From positions 1 through 64,000 of the forward strand of contig NZ_CP098774.1 in NCBI RefSeq assembly GCF_028473665.1: a stretch of DNA of 64,000 bases, written 5' to 3'. The DNA is from Sphingomonas sp. QA11. Lineage in GTDB: Bacteria; Pseudomonadota; Alphaproteobacteria; Sphingomonadales; Sphingomonadaceae. The translations under genes and the position numbers were made by a program. The notes beneath the pieces were generated by a model that did not search any database, had not been told where the DNA came from, and saw nothing but the letters and a program-made list of their open reading frames with translations. Positions 35,725 through 44,450 of the stretch are shown piece after piece (the first letter of the stretch is position 1; the number at the start of each line of letters is the position of its first letter).

Positions 35725-36614
35725 CGCTTGCTGATGTCACCTTGCCGCAACTGCCTGTCTTGGGATCGCATATGGCGTGTCGGGAATGCGGACGTCACAC
35801 AGACGCCGTCGCTATGTTCCTTCACGGCAATCCGACTTCGTCTTTTATCTGGCGGGATATTATGCCTCTCGTCGCGCCGGTTGCCCATTGCATCGCCCCC
35901 GACCTCATCGGGTTCGGGCAATCTGGAAAACCGCATATCGCGTATCGCTTTGCCGACCAAGTGCGGTACCTCGATGCGTTTATTGAGGCTGCTGGTATCA
36001 AGTGTGCCTATATCGTTGCCCAGGATTGGGGAACGGCACTGGCTTTCCATCTCGCAGCGCGTCGCCCTGATTTCGTTCGTGGACTGGCGTTCATGGAGTT
36101 CATCCGGCCCTTCGCGCGTTGGGAAGACTTTCATCAATCTCTGACGGCGCGCGAGGCATTCAAGATATTCAGGACACCTGGTCAGGGGGAGCAGGCAATC
36201 ATTGAGCGCAACGTCTTCATCGAGACGGTATTGCCCGGTTCGGTGCTGCGTCCACTAAGCGACGCCGAGATGGCGGTTTACCGCGCGCCCTTTGCCAAGC
36301 CGGACGATCGCCGACCGGTCTGGCGCCTTCCCAACGAGTTGCCCATCGAAGGCCAGCCCGCCGACGTCTCGACCATGCTTGAGCAAGCGCATGAAGCTCT
36401 CAAAGCGTCGGTATATCCCAAGATCCTCTTTACCGGCGATCCCGGTGCACTCGTCTCGCCAGCTTTCGCGCAGACATTTGCCGCGGGGCTCACCAACTGC
36501 CAACTGATAAAACTGGGTCCGGGAGCCCACTATCTCCAGGAAGACCACCCCGAAACCATCGGCCATGCGGTGGCAGACTGGATTGCCCGCAATGAAGTTT
36601 CACGAGCGGCCTGA
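35721..36614 (+). CDS. Haloalkane dehalogenase-like hydrolase
   Basis: Alpha/beta hydrolase of 297 residues with the full set of haloalkane dehalogenase subfamily II features. HGNPTSSFIWRDIMP holds halide-binding Asn37; DLIGFGQSGKP follows; QDWGTALAF holds nucleophile Asp102 and halide-binding Trp103; FMEFIRP holds the catalytic-acid Glu126; and HYLQEDHPETIG holds catalytic His at about 270. These match the known LinB/DhaA-type sites in order and spacing. It should hydrolyse haloalkanes to alcohols. Start ATG 35721 overlaps the TetR stop. Selenoprotein-W-like Rdx and cupin genes follow. Confidence 0.82.
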   Translation: MTLADVTLPQLPVLGSHMACRECGRHTDAVAMFLHGNPTSSFIWRDIMPLVAPVAHCIAPDLIGFGQSGKPHIAYRFADQVRYLDAFIEAAGIKCAYIVAQDWGTALAFHLAARRPDFVRGLAFMEFIRPFARWEDFHQSLTAREAFKIFRTPGQGEQAIIERNVFIETVLPGSVLRPLSDAEMAVYRAPFAKPDDRRPVWRLPNELPIEGQPADVSTMLEQAHEALKASVYPKILFTGDPGALVSPAFAQTFAAGLTNCQLIKLGPGAHYLQEDHPETIGHAVADWIARNEVSRAA

Positions 36615-36648
36615 GCCAGCCGCGCTAGCTCACAGAAAGGAACACGAA

Positions 36649-36888
36649 ATGACCAAAGTGGACATCACCTTCTGCCGTCCATGCGGCTATGAGAAGCGCG
36701 CCCGCAGCGTCGCCCAAGCCCTAAAGCAGTCTCTTGGGCTTGACGCAGAGATTCACGCCGGAGGAGGAGGCATCTTCGAGGTACGCGTAGACAACGCGAT
36801 TGTTGCAAAGCGCACCCGCGAACACTTTCCCGACGCTGCCGAGATCGTGGGCGTCGTGTCCGAGCGGCTAGCCGTGAACCAAGCGTAG
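36649..36888 (+). CDS. Rdx/SelW-family thioredoxin-like protein
   Basis: A 79-residue protein of the Rdx (SelT/SelW/SelH) family, a small thioredoxin-like redox fold. The CxxC motif is FCRPCGYEKRA at residues 8-18, followed by the GGIFEV strand and the FPDAAEIVGVV end typical of the family. No selenocysteine is needed. AAAGGAACACGAA precedes ATG 36649, 34 bases after the hydrolase stop. Probable redox carrier; partner unknown. Confidence 0.82.
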   Translation: MTKVDITFCRPCGYEKRARSVAQALKQSLGLDAEIHAGGGGIFEVRVDNAIVAKRTREHFPDAAEIVGVVSERLAVNQA

Positions 36889-36914
36889 TACATTGCTCGA
36901 TCAGGGAGATATCG

Positions 36915-37304
36915 ATGACGTTCGAACCCTTCGACACTGAAAGCGCGCCGCCGGATGGCCGGCGGGCTGCAAAGCTCAGGCTGTTCGACGCGATGACTGA
37001 TGGTGCCTGGCGCGGGCGTGTATTCGGCGACACCCTGGGCACCAGTGTCACAGTGCTGGCCTACGGTAATGACGTGATCGGTCAGGGGCCGACGTTGCAT
37101 GTCCATCCATACGACGAGATCTTCGTTGTACTCGAGGGTCATGCGCGCTTCTTTGTAGGCGACGACATTGTTGACGCCGAAGCCGGGGATGTTCTCCTCG
37201 GACCAAAGGGCGTACCGCACCGCTTTGAGAATCTGGGGCCGGGTCGGTTGCAGACCTTGGACATCCATTTGGCGTCGCGCTGGTATCAGAATAGCCTCTC
37301 GTAA
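36915..37304 (+). CDS. Cupin-domain protein
   Basis: A 129-residue single-domain cupin. Cupin motif 1 is LHVHPYDEIFVVLEGHARFFVG (metal-ligand His, His and Glu) and motif 2 is GDVLLGPKGVPHRFENLG (third His). The function (metal-dependent isomerase, oxygenase or binding protein) cannot be decided. GGGAGATATCG precedes ATG 36915, 26 bases behind the Rdx gene, so it closes the dehalogenase cluster. Confidence 0.78.
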   Translation: MTFEPFDTESAPPDGRRAAKLRLFDAMTDGAWRGRVFGDTLGTSVTVLAYGNDVIGQGPTLHVHPYDEIFVVLEGHARFFVGDDIVDAEAGDVLLGPKGVPHRFENLGPGRLQTLDIHLASRWYQNSLS

Positions 37305-37329
37305 CGGTAGTTCGCTCACGGGGTTCAAA

Positions 37330-37797
37330 ATGTCGACACAGACGAACGACAAAAATCAATGCAGATATGCGCAAGTTTATCTACGAAATGGCATGTGCTA
37401 CGCTCACAGCTTGTCAGAGACTGACCAAGGCATCTCAGTAGCACACGCACCATTTATCGCCGTCAAGGATAGCGAAATCGAAAGCCTCGGCACCGCGATT
37501 CAGCAATGCTTGCTGGCGTCACAAGTGAGGATGCGCCAACCTAGCAATCTACGAAACCTGCTGAGCCCCTTGCTGTCTCAAGCGGGATTGAAGTCCTATA
37601 CGGCTTTTGCCAGAATGGCGAAGCTCATAGAGGTTTCGACTTCAGACAATTCCAACATCTCATTCATGCCAACCAGAAACGGTGGTTCGCGGGAAGGATA
37701 CTGCGATTTAACTGAAAAGATGCTCACGTCAACCAACGCAGTACACGAGATGGGCAATGCTGCTCTGAGAGCATTGGCAATATCTACGCTACCATGA
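37330..37797 (+). CDS. Unrecognised protein, possible immunity-type
   Basis: A 155-residue protein from ATG 37330. It has lower GC and different codon use from the cupin gene 25 bases upstream. No signal peptide or membrane segment. The middle (AVKDSEIESLGTAIQQCLLA) and the end (ISFMPTRNGGSREGYCDL) have the feel of contact-dependent-inhibition immunity proteins, but I cannot name a family, and no toxin gene is beside it. It may be an orphan carried by the island. Confidence 0.5.
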   Translation: MSTQTNDKNQCRYAQVYLRNGMCYAHSLSETDQGISVAHAPFIAVKDSEIESLGTAIQQCLLASQVRMRQPSNLRNLLSPLLSQAGLKSYTAFARMAKLIEVSTSDNSNISFMPTRNGGSREGYCDLTEKMLTSTNAVHEMGNAALRALAISTLP

Positions 37798-38516
37798 CGC
37801 GACAGCACGGAACCATCTCTTCGATGTCCCCTTGTGAGGTAGGTAAGTCTAGAAGCCACATCGTGTGGGATGGTCGCAGCGCGTCGCTTTAACTCGCAGC
37901 AAACAAGCGATCACAGTGGTGGGCATCGCGGCGGCGGAAGCAGAGGTGTCGCCCCGTGCTTAGCGTGTGCTGCCTCCCGCGCGCGCCTTTCGTTGCTGTG
38001 TCCAGTTTCCAGTGTCCAATAGTTCCATTTGTGCGAGCGACGCGCCGTTGATCAGTCTCCGCTATCGGGTGAGCGGGCGCATCCGCGCTGCTGTGCGTCG
38101 ATGGCACGAGGCGCATGTGCAACCCCTAGCCTGGTGCCGTTCACACCTACAACATCCGACAATATTGCAAGCCAAGGGGTGAGTTCAGAGGTTTCCAAGC
38201 GCGCCGCGTTTGCTGCCATGCGCTCGTGGCGTTTCAACTGTGAAAAAGGATACCGTCAGAGTTTGAGGACGAGGCGAAATCGGTTCCCGTTCACACGGTC
38301 CCTTCTGCATTCCTTTCGCCGATCAACGCTACATTTAACGCGCGCCCCGCTTCGCGCATCCACTCAAGCCCAAGCGATAGGACGGGGTGATAGACGGTCG
38401 TGATGGGCACGGAGTATGACGGGGCCGCATAGACGATATGGCTTGCGGCCACCCGTCCCACGTGTCCCGCCAAAACGGCACCGCACCGCGCCGAGCCAGA
38501 AAGGTAGCCCACAATC
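37798..38516. other. Intergenic remnant DNA, no gene seen
   Basis: About 720 bases between the unknown gene and the truncated LysR. Frames on both strands are short or have compositions of shadows. The minus strand at 38,291-38,596 reads through as a plausible but unrecognised peptide (VAIPIRQPAKIVGYLSGSA...), and may be eroded 3' sequence of the LysR gene or the tail of another. No IS ends, direct repeats or transposase motifs were recognised. Confidence 0.4.
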
Positions 38517-38942
38517 TTAGCGGGTTGGCGGATTGGAATTGCGACTGGAACGGGGATGTCGCGTTCCGGGACGTATCCGCCTGTCGACGGCTTCATGAAT
38601 GCCGATGTGCAAACTGCAGTGCTCGCCGCGCGCCACCATGCCAGCGGTCCTGACGGCGTGGTCGAGATGGTCGATGCCAGTCGTCACCCGCTCGACGAAA
38701 TGCCGGCCGGCTTCCGTCAGTCGAACACCGCGCGCGTGACGCTCGAACAGGAGGACGCCAAGGTTTTCCTCCAGCGCCTTAATGCGCGCACTGACGCTGG
38801 ATTGCGCTACGCCGAGAGCATTCGCGGCGTGACGGAAGTTCAGATATTCGGCGACGGCAATGCACTGAACAAGGGAAATGAGCGGTATCCTGCCGGACAG
38901 GATACCGCCATTCACGAGGCCGCGATGGCGGGTGCGCCGCAT
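38517..38942 (-). pseudogene. LysR regulator, truncated, linked to floR
   Basis: The N-terminal LysR domain is intact (CIAVAEYLNFRHAANALGVA, then SSVSARIKALEENLGVLLFE and LTEAGRHFVERV) and runs to HCSLHIGIHE. After that the effector domain is lost and the frame drifts into unrelated sequence before the stop. Starts are ATG 38942 or GTG 38915. A partial lysR just downstream of floR, on the same strand, is a known arrangement in mobile floR modules, which supports the identification of both. Confidence 0.7.
38882..38908 (-). repeat. Perfect hairpin between floR and LysR remnant
   Basis: GCGGTATCCTG (38,882-38,892) and CAGGATACCGC (38,898-38,908) form an 11-bp perfect stem with a 5-base loop, 63 bases past the floR stop on the minus strand and inside the first codons of the LysR frame. 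No T-run follows, so it is not a clear terminator. It might be an attenuator or mRNA 3' end stabiliser. Confidence 0.5.
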
Positions 38943-38970
38943 GGGTGCCAGCCGTCCTGCCAATCGCCGG

Positions 38971-40185
38971 TCAGACGACTGGCGACCTTTCGGCAGGAAC
39001 GTCACGGGATCGAAGCAGCACCAGACCCGTCAATACCAGCACCGCCATCATCATCGCGTAACAGATCACGGGCCATGCCGTGTCGCCGTTCAACAGCGTT
39101 ACCGCCAATGTGCCGACTATGCTGACGATCAGGCTTTGGATGCAGAAGTAGAACGCCACTGCCGATCCAGCGATGTCGTCGAACTGTGCAAGCGCGCCAT
39201 TGGCGGTAACGGACACTGTAAAGACAATGCCGACCGCCATAACCCACATCGGCACGATGAAGCTGAGGAATGACGGCGAACCGAAGAGTTCGCCGATCCC
39301 CAACAGGACCGCTCCGCAAACGAGCAGGGCCATCCCGCGCGCTACGCATCCCGCGATGCCCCATCTGGTGGCAAAGGACTTCGCGAAACGGGTTGTCACG
39401 ATCATGGCCAACGCGACGGTGGCGAAGGCCAAGCTGAAGCCGATTTCGGAATAGTCCGCTTGACCTATGAGCACACGGGGGGCTGTCGAGAAGAAGACGA
39501 AGAAGGTGCCCATACCGGCGCTGAAGCCGACCGTGTAAACCCAGAAGGCCGGGCTCGTGAAAATCGGCAAAATGGACCGGCGCGTCTTCGCTTCATCCAA
39601 CGGGCGGGTTTCATGCCACCTGATTCCGGCATTCAGAAGCGCAAGCAATGCCAGTGCAGCCAGCGTGATGAATATCGCCCGCCATCCGAAAAACTCGCCG
39701 ATCAACGCTCCAGCGATGGGGCCAAGGGCGGGGACGAATGCGAGCATCGAGCTCAAGAGGCCGTAGATGACGACACCTTCTGGCCGTTTCCCATAGACAT
39801 CCCGCACCGTCGCAAACATCGCAACCAGCATTGCCGACGCACCAATGGCTTGTACGATTCGGAATGCGACGAATGCTGTAACAGTCGAGGACCAGGCTGC
39901 ACCGAACGACGCAACGATGAAGAACATCGCACCCGCAAGAAGCACGGGCCGGCGACCGATCCGATCCGAGAGAGGACCAAAGATCACTTGACCCACGCCG
40001 AGCATCACCATGTAGAGGCTCAACGTAAGTTGGATCATTTCGGGCGTGGTGTTCAGGATGCTGGGCATCGCTGGAACAACCGGGAGATAAATATCCATCG
40101 CTAGTGACGCGAGGATATCGAAGGGGGCCATTAGCAGGAGCGCTGCCGGCAGCGTGTAGGCCCACGCGGGGCGTGTGGTGGTCAT
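38971..40185 (-). CDS. floR: FloR-type phenicol exporter (MFS)
   Basis: Drug/H+ antiporter of the major facilitator superfamily, DHA1 Bcr/CflA type, 404 residues, the same length as FloR. The start (TTTRPAWAYTLPAALLLMAP) and blocks such as GVGQVIFGPLSDRIGRRPVLL (motif A), YGLLSSMLAFVPALGPIAGA (motif C) and NGALAQFDDIAGSAVAFYF correspond closely to FloR as I remember it, with scattered substitutions. About 12 transmembrane helices are present. It should export chloramphenicol and florfenicol. It is probably a FloR variant; percent identity needs an alignment. A truncated LysR follows on the same strand. Confidence 0.85.
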   Translation of the reverse strand: MTTTRPAWAYTLPAALLLMAPFDILASLAMDIYLPVVPAMPSILNTTPEMIQLTLSLYMVMLGVGQVIFGPLSDRIGRRPVLLAGAMFFIVASFGAAWSSTVTAFVAFRIVQAIGASAMLVAMFATVRDVYGKRPEGVVIYGLLSSMLAFVPALGPIAGALIGEFFGWRAIFITLAALALLALLNAGIRWHETRPLDEAKTRRSILPIFTSPAFWVYTVGFSAGMGTFFVFFSTAPRVLIGQADYSEIGFSLAFATVALAMIVTTRFAKSFATRWGIAGCVARGMALLVCGAVLLGIGELFGSPSFLSFIVPMWVMAVGIVFTVSVTANGALAQFDDIAGSAVAFYFCIQSLIVSIVGTLAVTLLNGDTAWPVICYAMMMAVLVLTGLVLLRSRDVPAERSPVV

Positions 40186-40660
40186 GACAAATCAACCGCT
40201 CGATTAGGGAATACCGGGCGGCGTCTGCTCGTCAGCAATCAAATGGGATTGGTCTTACAGAGCGCCGCAACAACAATTCAGGTTGTTGCGGCTTACTTGT
40301 CTGCTGACTTGGAGCTTCCCATGGCTGATGTTCCAAAAAAATTGAACAATGGATGCTGCCTTTATATTAAAGCGCTGCCCGCTTCGCAATGCGGAATGGG
40401 AGCCGTCAGCGTTGGAGCCCCTTCTTTCGCACTATCGCGAACTTGGCACAGGATTCCTGAGCGTTCCCTGCGACCCTGCCGCTGACGCTCTCGCCGCTGA
40501 GCATGGAATACGACCCGGCAAGAGAGACGGAAAGGTCGGAATTCTAAACGCGGCGAAGTCTGGACGTCTCGGGTGGCAAGGACAATACGGGCAAGCCGCG
40601 CCCGGTCGTGAGCGTTAGCATTCAGACCGGGTTGGCGGGTTGTTGAGTGACGGGAAGTAA
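40186..40660. other. floR upstream region with a hairpin
   Basis: About 475 bases between floR and a convergent-side hydrolase gene. It contains a perfect 11-bp inverted repeat, GCCGCAACAAC/GTTGTTGCGGC (40,264-40,274 and 40,282-40,292, 7-base loop), about 80-110 bases upstream of the floR start, which could act in attenuation or regulation. A + strand frame at 40,349-40,618 encodes 89 residues without recognised motifs and is probably a gene remnant. Confidence 0.4.
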
Positions 40661-41830
40661 TCACTTCCGCCCCAGACCCATGCCGGCTTCGCTAAATGCT
40701 AGACCCTCCGGCGCTACGTCCCCGGATCGCTCAGCGAATGGTCGAGCATACCGTAGCAGCGACGCCAGCACCTTCGCTGGCTCCTCGCTCATGACCTCAT
40801 GGCCGGAGTGTTCAAACCATACGAAATGCTTGCTCGGCGCTCGCAGTCGGTCGAACCATTCGTACGCGACGTCCGAGTTTACGGTGCGGTCGTGTCGACC
40901 CTCCAGCAAAATCAGCGGGCATTGCAGCCTGGTGATTCCGCTGAGGTCGATTCCTAGAACCACGCTGAGCAAATATTGTTGAGAATAGCCGTTGCCATCA
41001 TAGACATGAGCCGCGTCCTCATCAGAATAGTCTGGAGAGAGGCGGCTTGCGATGCCATTTACCTGGCCCTCCCGATAGGCCATCACTCCGCCAAAATGGT
41101 CGGACCAGCGCCGCTCAATGACTATCTTTTCGAGCGGTATGGATTGACCCGGCACCGCGTAAGGAGCGATCGACTCTAGCTGTGAAACAGCTTCGGCGTT
41201 GCCCGCACGCCGCGCGGCAGCCAAGGTAAGGGCATAACCGCGCCGCTCACTTTCCGGAGTATTTGTGGCTTGTCCCACGCCGATATAGGCGTGTAACCAT
41301 TCTGGGCGTCTTTTGGCGAATTGAAGACCGACATAACTTCCCCAAGAATGACCCAGTAGGAATATCTTGTCCCTCCCGAATTCATTGCGGAGCCAACTCA
41401 CTAGCTCTTCAGTATCGGTGATGAATTGTTCAGGCCGCATCGTCGGCGCGACCGCTTCGGCATCGTTTATAAGGAATGTCTTCCCCGACCCGCGCTGGTC
41501 CCAATGCACAACGGTAAAGTATTCCTCAAAGTCGCGCGTGTTCCACCAAGCCAGCGGCGTTTCAGGAAAGCCGGGGCCGCCGTGCAAAACGAGCAGGATA
41601 GGGTTGCGACGATCGCGGCCACGGACTGAGACGAATTGGTCGATGCCTCCGATGCGCAGATGCTCAGATCGATCCACTCCGTTTGGAGTTACGATGCGGC
41701 GCAATTCTCGGACAACCGCGGTTGCGTCGGCACGACTGGTCGCTTGCGAACTAGGTGTCGACATGGCTGGCATAGCGGCCGAAAACGTGAAGATCGCAAT
41801 AATAGCACTTGTAGTCTTTTTCATACGCAT
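40661..41830 (-). CDS. Secreted S33-type alpha/beta hydrolase
   Basis: Exported hydrolase of 389 residues resembling proline iminopeptidases. A signal peptide ends near AMPAMS (about residue 23). ILLVLHGGPGFPETPLAWW is the oxyanion HGGPG motif; VHWDQRGSGKT follows; and the nucleophile elbow is LLGHSWGSYVGLQF, with Asp in EGRHDRTVNSD and His in FEHSGHEVMSEEP. The substrate may be peptides, amides or esters. ATG 41830 or 41824. Its neighbours do not define a pathway. Confidence 0.78.
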   Translation of the reverse strand: MRMKKTTSAIIAIFTFSAAMPAMSTPSSQATSRADATAVVRELRRIVTPNGVDRSEHLRIGGIDQFVSVRGRDRRNPILLVLHGGPGFPETPLAWWNTRDFEEYFTVVHWDQRGSGKTFLINDAEAVAPTMRPEQFITDTEELVSWLRNEFGRDKIFLLGHSWGSYVGLQFAKRRPEWLHAYIGVGQATNTPESERRGYALTLAAARRAGNAEAVSQLESIAPYAVPGQSIPLEKIVIERRWSDHFGGVMAYREGQVNGIASRLSPDYSDEDAAHVYDGNGYSQQYLLSVVLGIDLSGITRLQCPLILLEGRHDRTVNSDVAYEWFDRLRAPSKHFVWFEHSGHEVMSEEPAKVLASLLRYARPFAERSGDVAPEGLAFSEAGMGLGRK

Positions 41831-42116
41831 CCTGTTCTTAGAATGGGCTCACCGGCACTATGTATGCCAGTATCTGTCGCATCGGATGCGCCTGTAATAT
41901 CGGGCGAAAGGGCTCCACAAATATCAATATTACTGCCGTTCTGCAAATAGAAGCAAATATCGATTGGTCGCACATATGGGCAAGCATTGCTCCGTCATGA
42001 GCGTCGCAGCCTACAACGCTATAAGAGGTAGTACTTCAGGGCATCTGAAATTTGCGCGGGGGTCATTGGCGCCATGTTAGGATTAAGGACGCGCCAACTA
42101 CCTTCGATTGAGCGCC
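41831..42116. other. Intergenic, no gene seen
   Basis: About 285 AT-richer bases upstream of the hydrolase gene, with no ribosome-binding site or convincing frame. It should hold that gene's promoter on the minus strand. Confidence 0.35.
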
Positions 42117-42533
42117 TCATCTCGACCAAAACGCTCGGGCTGCAGACGGCAGCATCAAGCCCAGAGCATGCTCAATGTCGAGCAAAGAAAGTGCTTCGCC
42201 TCTCCCGAGGCGGCAAACGATATCGTCTGCCAATTCGTCAGGGTCGCACGATTTTACGGCGTCCGGATTCACGTCGGCGCTCGGCCACGCCCGCCGGCTT
42301 TCCGGACCACCGATTTGTGCGGGTGCTTCACCTGCATCGAGATTAGCGAGACGCCAAGGTGATTCTCGTAGCTGTTGCGGCGCATTGAGAAGAGCAACCA
42401 TAACCTGCCGCGCAAAGTCATCCCCGTTGGACGGAGAAGCGTGTGTGTTCGCTTGCGGCGGCAGATTTAATCCTGTGTCCGAACCCCGCTGTGCATAGCG
42501 CGCAATAGAGGCGATGGCGGTGAAGATTTGCAT
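42117..42533 (-). CDS. Hypothetical protein
   Basis: A 138-residue frame with a plausible start: GAACGAGG lies seven bases before ATG 42533. The N terminus MQIFTAIASIARYAQRG is followed by a polar region and a C-terminal part with ADDIVCRLGRGEALSLLDIEHALGL. No domain, signal peptide or membrane segment recognised. The conserved-looking hydrophobic pattern at both ends supports real coding, but no homologue is known to me. Confidence 0.45.
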   Translation of the reverse strand: MQIFTAIASIARYAQRGSDTGLNLPPQANTHASPSNGDDFARQVMVALLNAPQQLRESPWRLANLDAGEAPAQIGGPESRRAWPSADVNPDAVKSCDPDELADDIVCRLGRGEALSLLDIEHALGLMLPSAARAFWSR

Positions 42534-42857
42534 TGAATACCTCGTTCAATTTGGTTCACCGATCCGTGATCGTGCGATCTGCTAAACCTTGAATGAAATA
42601 TCCATGCGCAGGGTGAATTCCCCTCGATTTACGCGCATAATATGACATTATTCGCGCGGATGAGCGTTATGAGGATGGCGATAGCCGCCATGCGCCGGAC
42701 GGGGCATCGCCGCCTTTCGAGTCATAAGTCGCGAACTGCTTGTCGATAGATGCCCAACTCTCGTGAGCTCGCGCTCCGTTCGGGGTACGATCGACAGCTG
42801 ATGGCTGCTCTACCACAAGGGAGGTTCACGCCGCTAACTCGCTAGCGCTTAGCTTCT
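42534..42857. other. Intergenic, imperfect inverted repeat only
   Basis: About 325 bases with no gene. An imperfect inverted repeat, CGCGCATAAT...ATTATTCGCGCG, lies at 42,632-42,658. It may be an operator or an IS-end remnant; there is nothing else to support either. Confidence 0.3.
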
Positions 42858-43802
42858 TCAGCGTCGCTCCCATCGGTCACCCTCGCGCAGCGTGGTGTTG
42901 AATCGATCTAGTTCGGCTAGGGCAGCATGATCATCGCGCAGGGTTGCTCTCCAAAATAAGGTCGTCGACCGGGCAACCACACTCCGTATGTGGGGAACGC
43001 GAGTACTCTCCGGCAATGGGATATTGTCCTGTCCGCCGAACATCCGGTGGTTTCCACCTTGCATAACCAATAGGTATTTTTCCCCCGGGGCCATGGCCCG
43101 GAACGGTCGCTCGCGGTCCTTTGATGTCACCTCGGTTAGCCAGGGCAGGACATCCTCCGTGCCGGTGATGATCAAAAACGGCATGGTGATACCGCCGAAG
43201 GCCACGTGGTCGGGCTGGGCCAACGCTTGTTGCGGACTCAAGGCGACGCCCGCCTTGATACGGGGATCGGCGAGTTTCACGTCTGCCAGAGGATAAACCT
43301 GGCCGGCAACGGCGAGCGTAGTCTGAGCGCCGAAGCTGTGACCCGACATGCCAATCCGGTTCAGATCGATCCGCGTGAGATCGCAGGCACCCTGATGTGG
43401 GTGCCGACCGATCTCATCGATCACGAACGTCACGTCGAGTGCACGAGCGCGCAACTGACCGATCGACATCGCGCGACGAAGTCCGCCGCCACCGATGATC
43501 CCGCTGTCGCTCCCGGCATGCTGAAGGTGAATCACGGCGTTGCCGTCCGCAGTCCAGGCCTCCGCCCAAAGCGTGCCGGCGTCGAGATTGCCGCCGAGAC
43601 CATGGCTGAACAGGATCAGTGGCACCTTTCCGGCTCCTGTCGGCATACGGATGCGGAGCGGTATGATGCGATTCCGTGCGACGTCGCGCAATTGCGCCTC
43701 ACAGACGCGTACTTGCGCCGGTGAGGCGATTGGATCCGGTGACGCGGCGGAGAACCCAATGAAACTTGCTACGACCAGTATCGCGCCAAGCAAAGTGTTC
43801 AT
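42858..43802 (-). CDS. Secreted alpha/beta hydrolase, PAF-acetylhydrolase-like
   Basis: Exported serine hydrolase of 314 residues from ATG 43802 (MNTLLGAILVVASFIGFSAA is the signal peptide; the frame is open further upstream without need). LILFSHGLGGNLDAGTLW holds the oxyanion loop, RIGMSGHSFGAQTTL the nucleophile elbow GHSFG, and a late GGNHRMFGG the probable His. It belongs to the dienelactone-hydrolase/platelet-activating-factor acetylhydrolase group. Its start overlaps by four bases the end of the broken hydroxylase gene. Confidence 0.75.
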   Translation of the reverse strand: MNTLLGAILVVASFIGFSAASPDPIASPAQVRVCEAQLRDVARNRIIPLRIRMPTGAGKVPLILFSHGLGGNLDAGTLWAEAWTADGNAVIHLQHAGSDSGIIGGGGLRRAMSIGQLRARALDVTFVIDEIGRHPHQGACDLTRIDLNRIGMSGHSFGAQTTLAVAGQVYPLADVKLADPRIKAGVALSPQQALAQPDHVAFGGITMPFLIITGTEDVLPWLTEVTSKDRERPFRAMAPGEKYLLVMQGGNHRMFGGQDNIPLPESTRVPHIRSVVARSTTLFWRATLRDDHAALAELDRFNTTLREGDRWERR

Positions 43803-44450
43803 CTCGGATCTCTCAGAATGCCCGGCGGCGAGAACAACGCGCGTGCGATCCCTCCGGCCGTGCGCACGGCGAATACTTCGGCGAAGATGCCGACCCATTC
43901 CCGGAACGCCAGACGGACACGATTTTGGGCCGGCCGCCGCTGCGAGAGGCCATAGCAGATAGCTACGTCTAGACGTTCGATCGCGAGCGTACCGAACAAC
44001 CGATCGAAGAGGATTAGCACACCCCAATAGTTCCGATCGATATACGCATTGTTCGACGCATGGTGCAGCCGATGGTGCGCCGGTGTGTTGAAAATCCATT
44101 CGAGCGGACCGCGTCGTCCGACAGCCTCAGTGTGCAAGAAAAACTGATAGCGCAGATTAAGCATGAGCAGTGTGACCAACACGAAAGGAGGCAGCCCCAG
44201 CAGCACCAGCGGAATATAGATGAGCCACCCGGCCGAGAAGAGACTTGTCCAGCCGAGCCGCAGCGACGCCAGCAGCGTCATCTGTTCGGCGGAATGATGG
44301 ACCGAATGTGTTGCCCAACACCAGGCCGAGCGTTGTGAGCGCGGCACGGCCGTCATAGCCGCGCCTGCTCGTCAGCCTCCAGGCTAATTCCGTCAGCACC
44401 AGCAGAGCATGGTAGCGAGCCAGAGAGGTGAGCGCGCGAACTCCACCCTC
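43799..44450 (-). pseudogene. Broken fatty-acid hydroxylase/sterol desaturase
   Basis: The C-terminal half is clear: WATHSVHHSAEQMTLLASLR, then LEWIFNTPAHHRLHHASN and IDRNYWGVLILFDRLFGT, two of the three His boxes of membrane hydroxylases. The upstream part, YHALLVLTELAWRLTSRRGY, is in another frame and looks like an N-terminal segment. The segment between, which should hold more membrane helices and the first His box, is missing. So an internal deletion plus a frameshift near 44,320-44,345 disabled the gene. Confidence 0.65.

Noticed and set aside
38029..38403. 124-residue Arg/Ser-rich frame
   Set aside because: Composition of a shadow frame; no start signal or domain.
40349..40618. 89-residue frame between floR and the hydrolase
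   Set aside because: No recognised motif or ribosome-binding site; kept only as a possible remnant.
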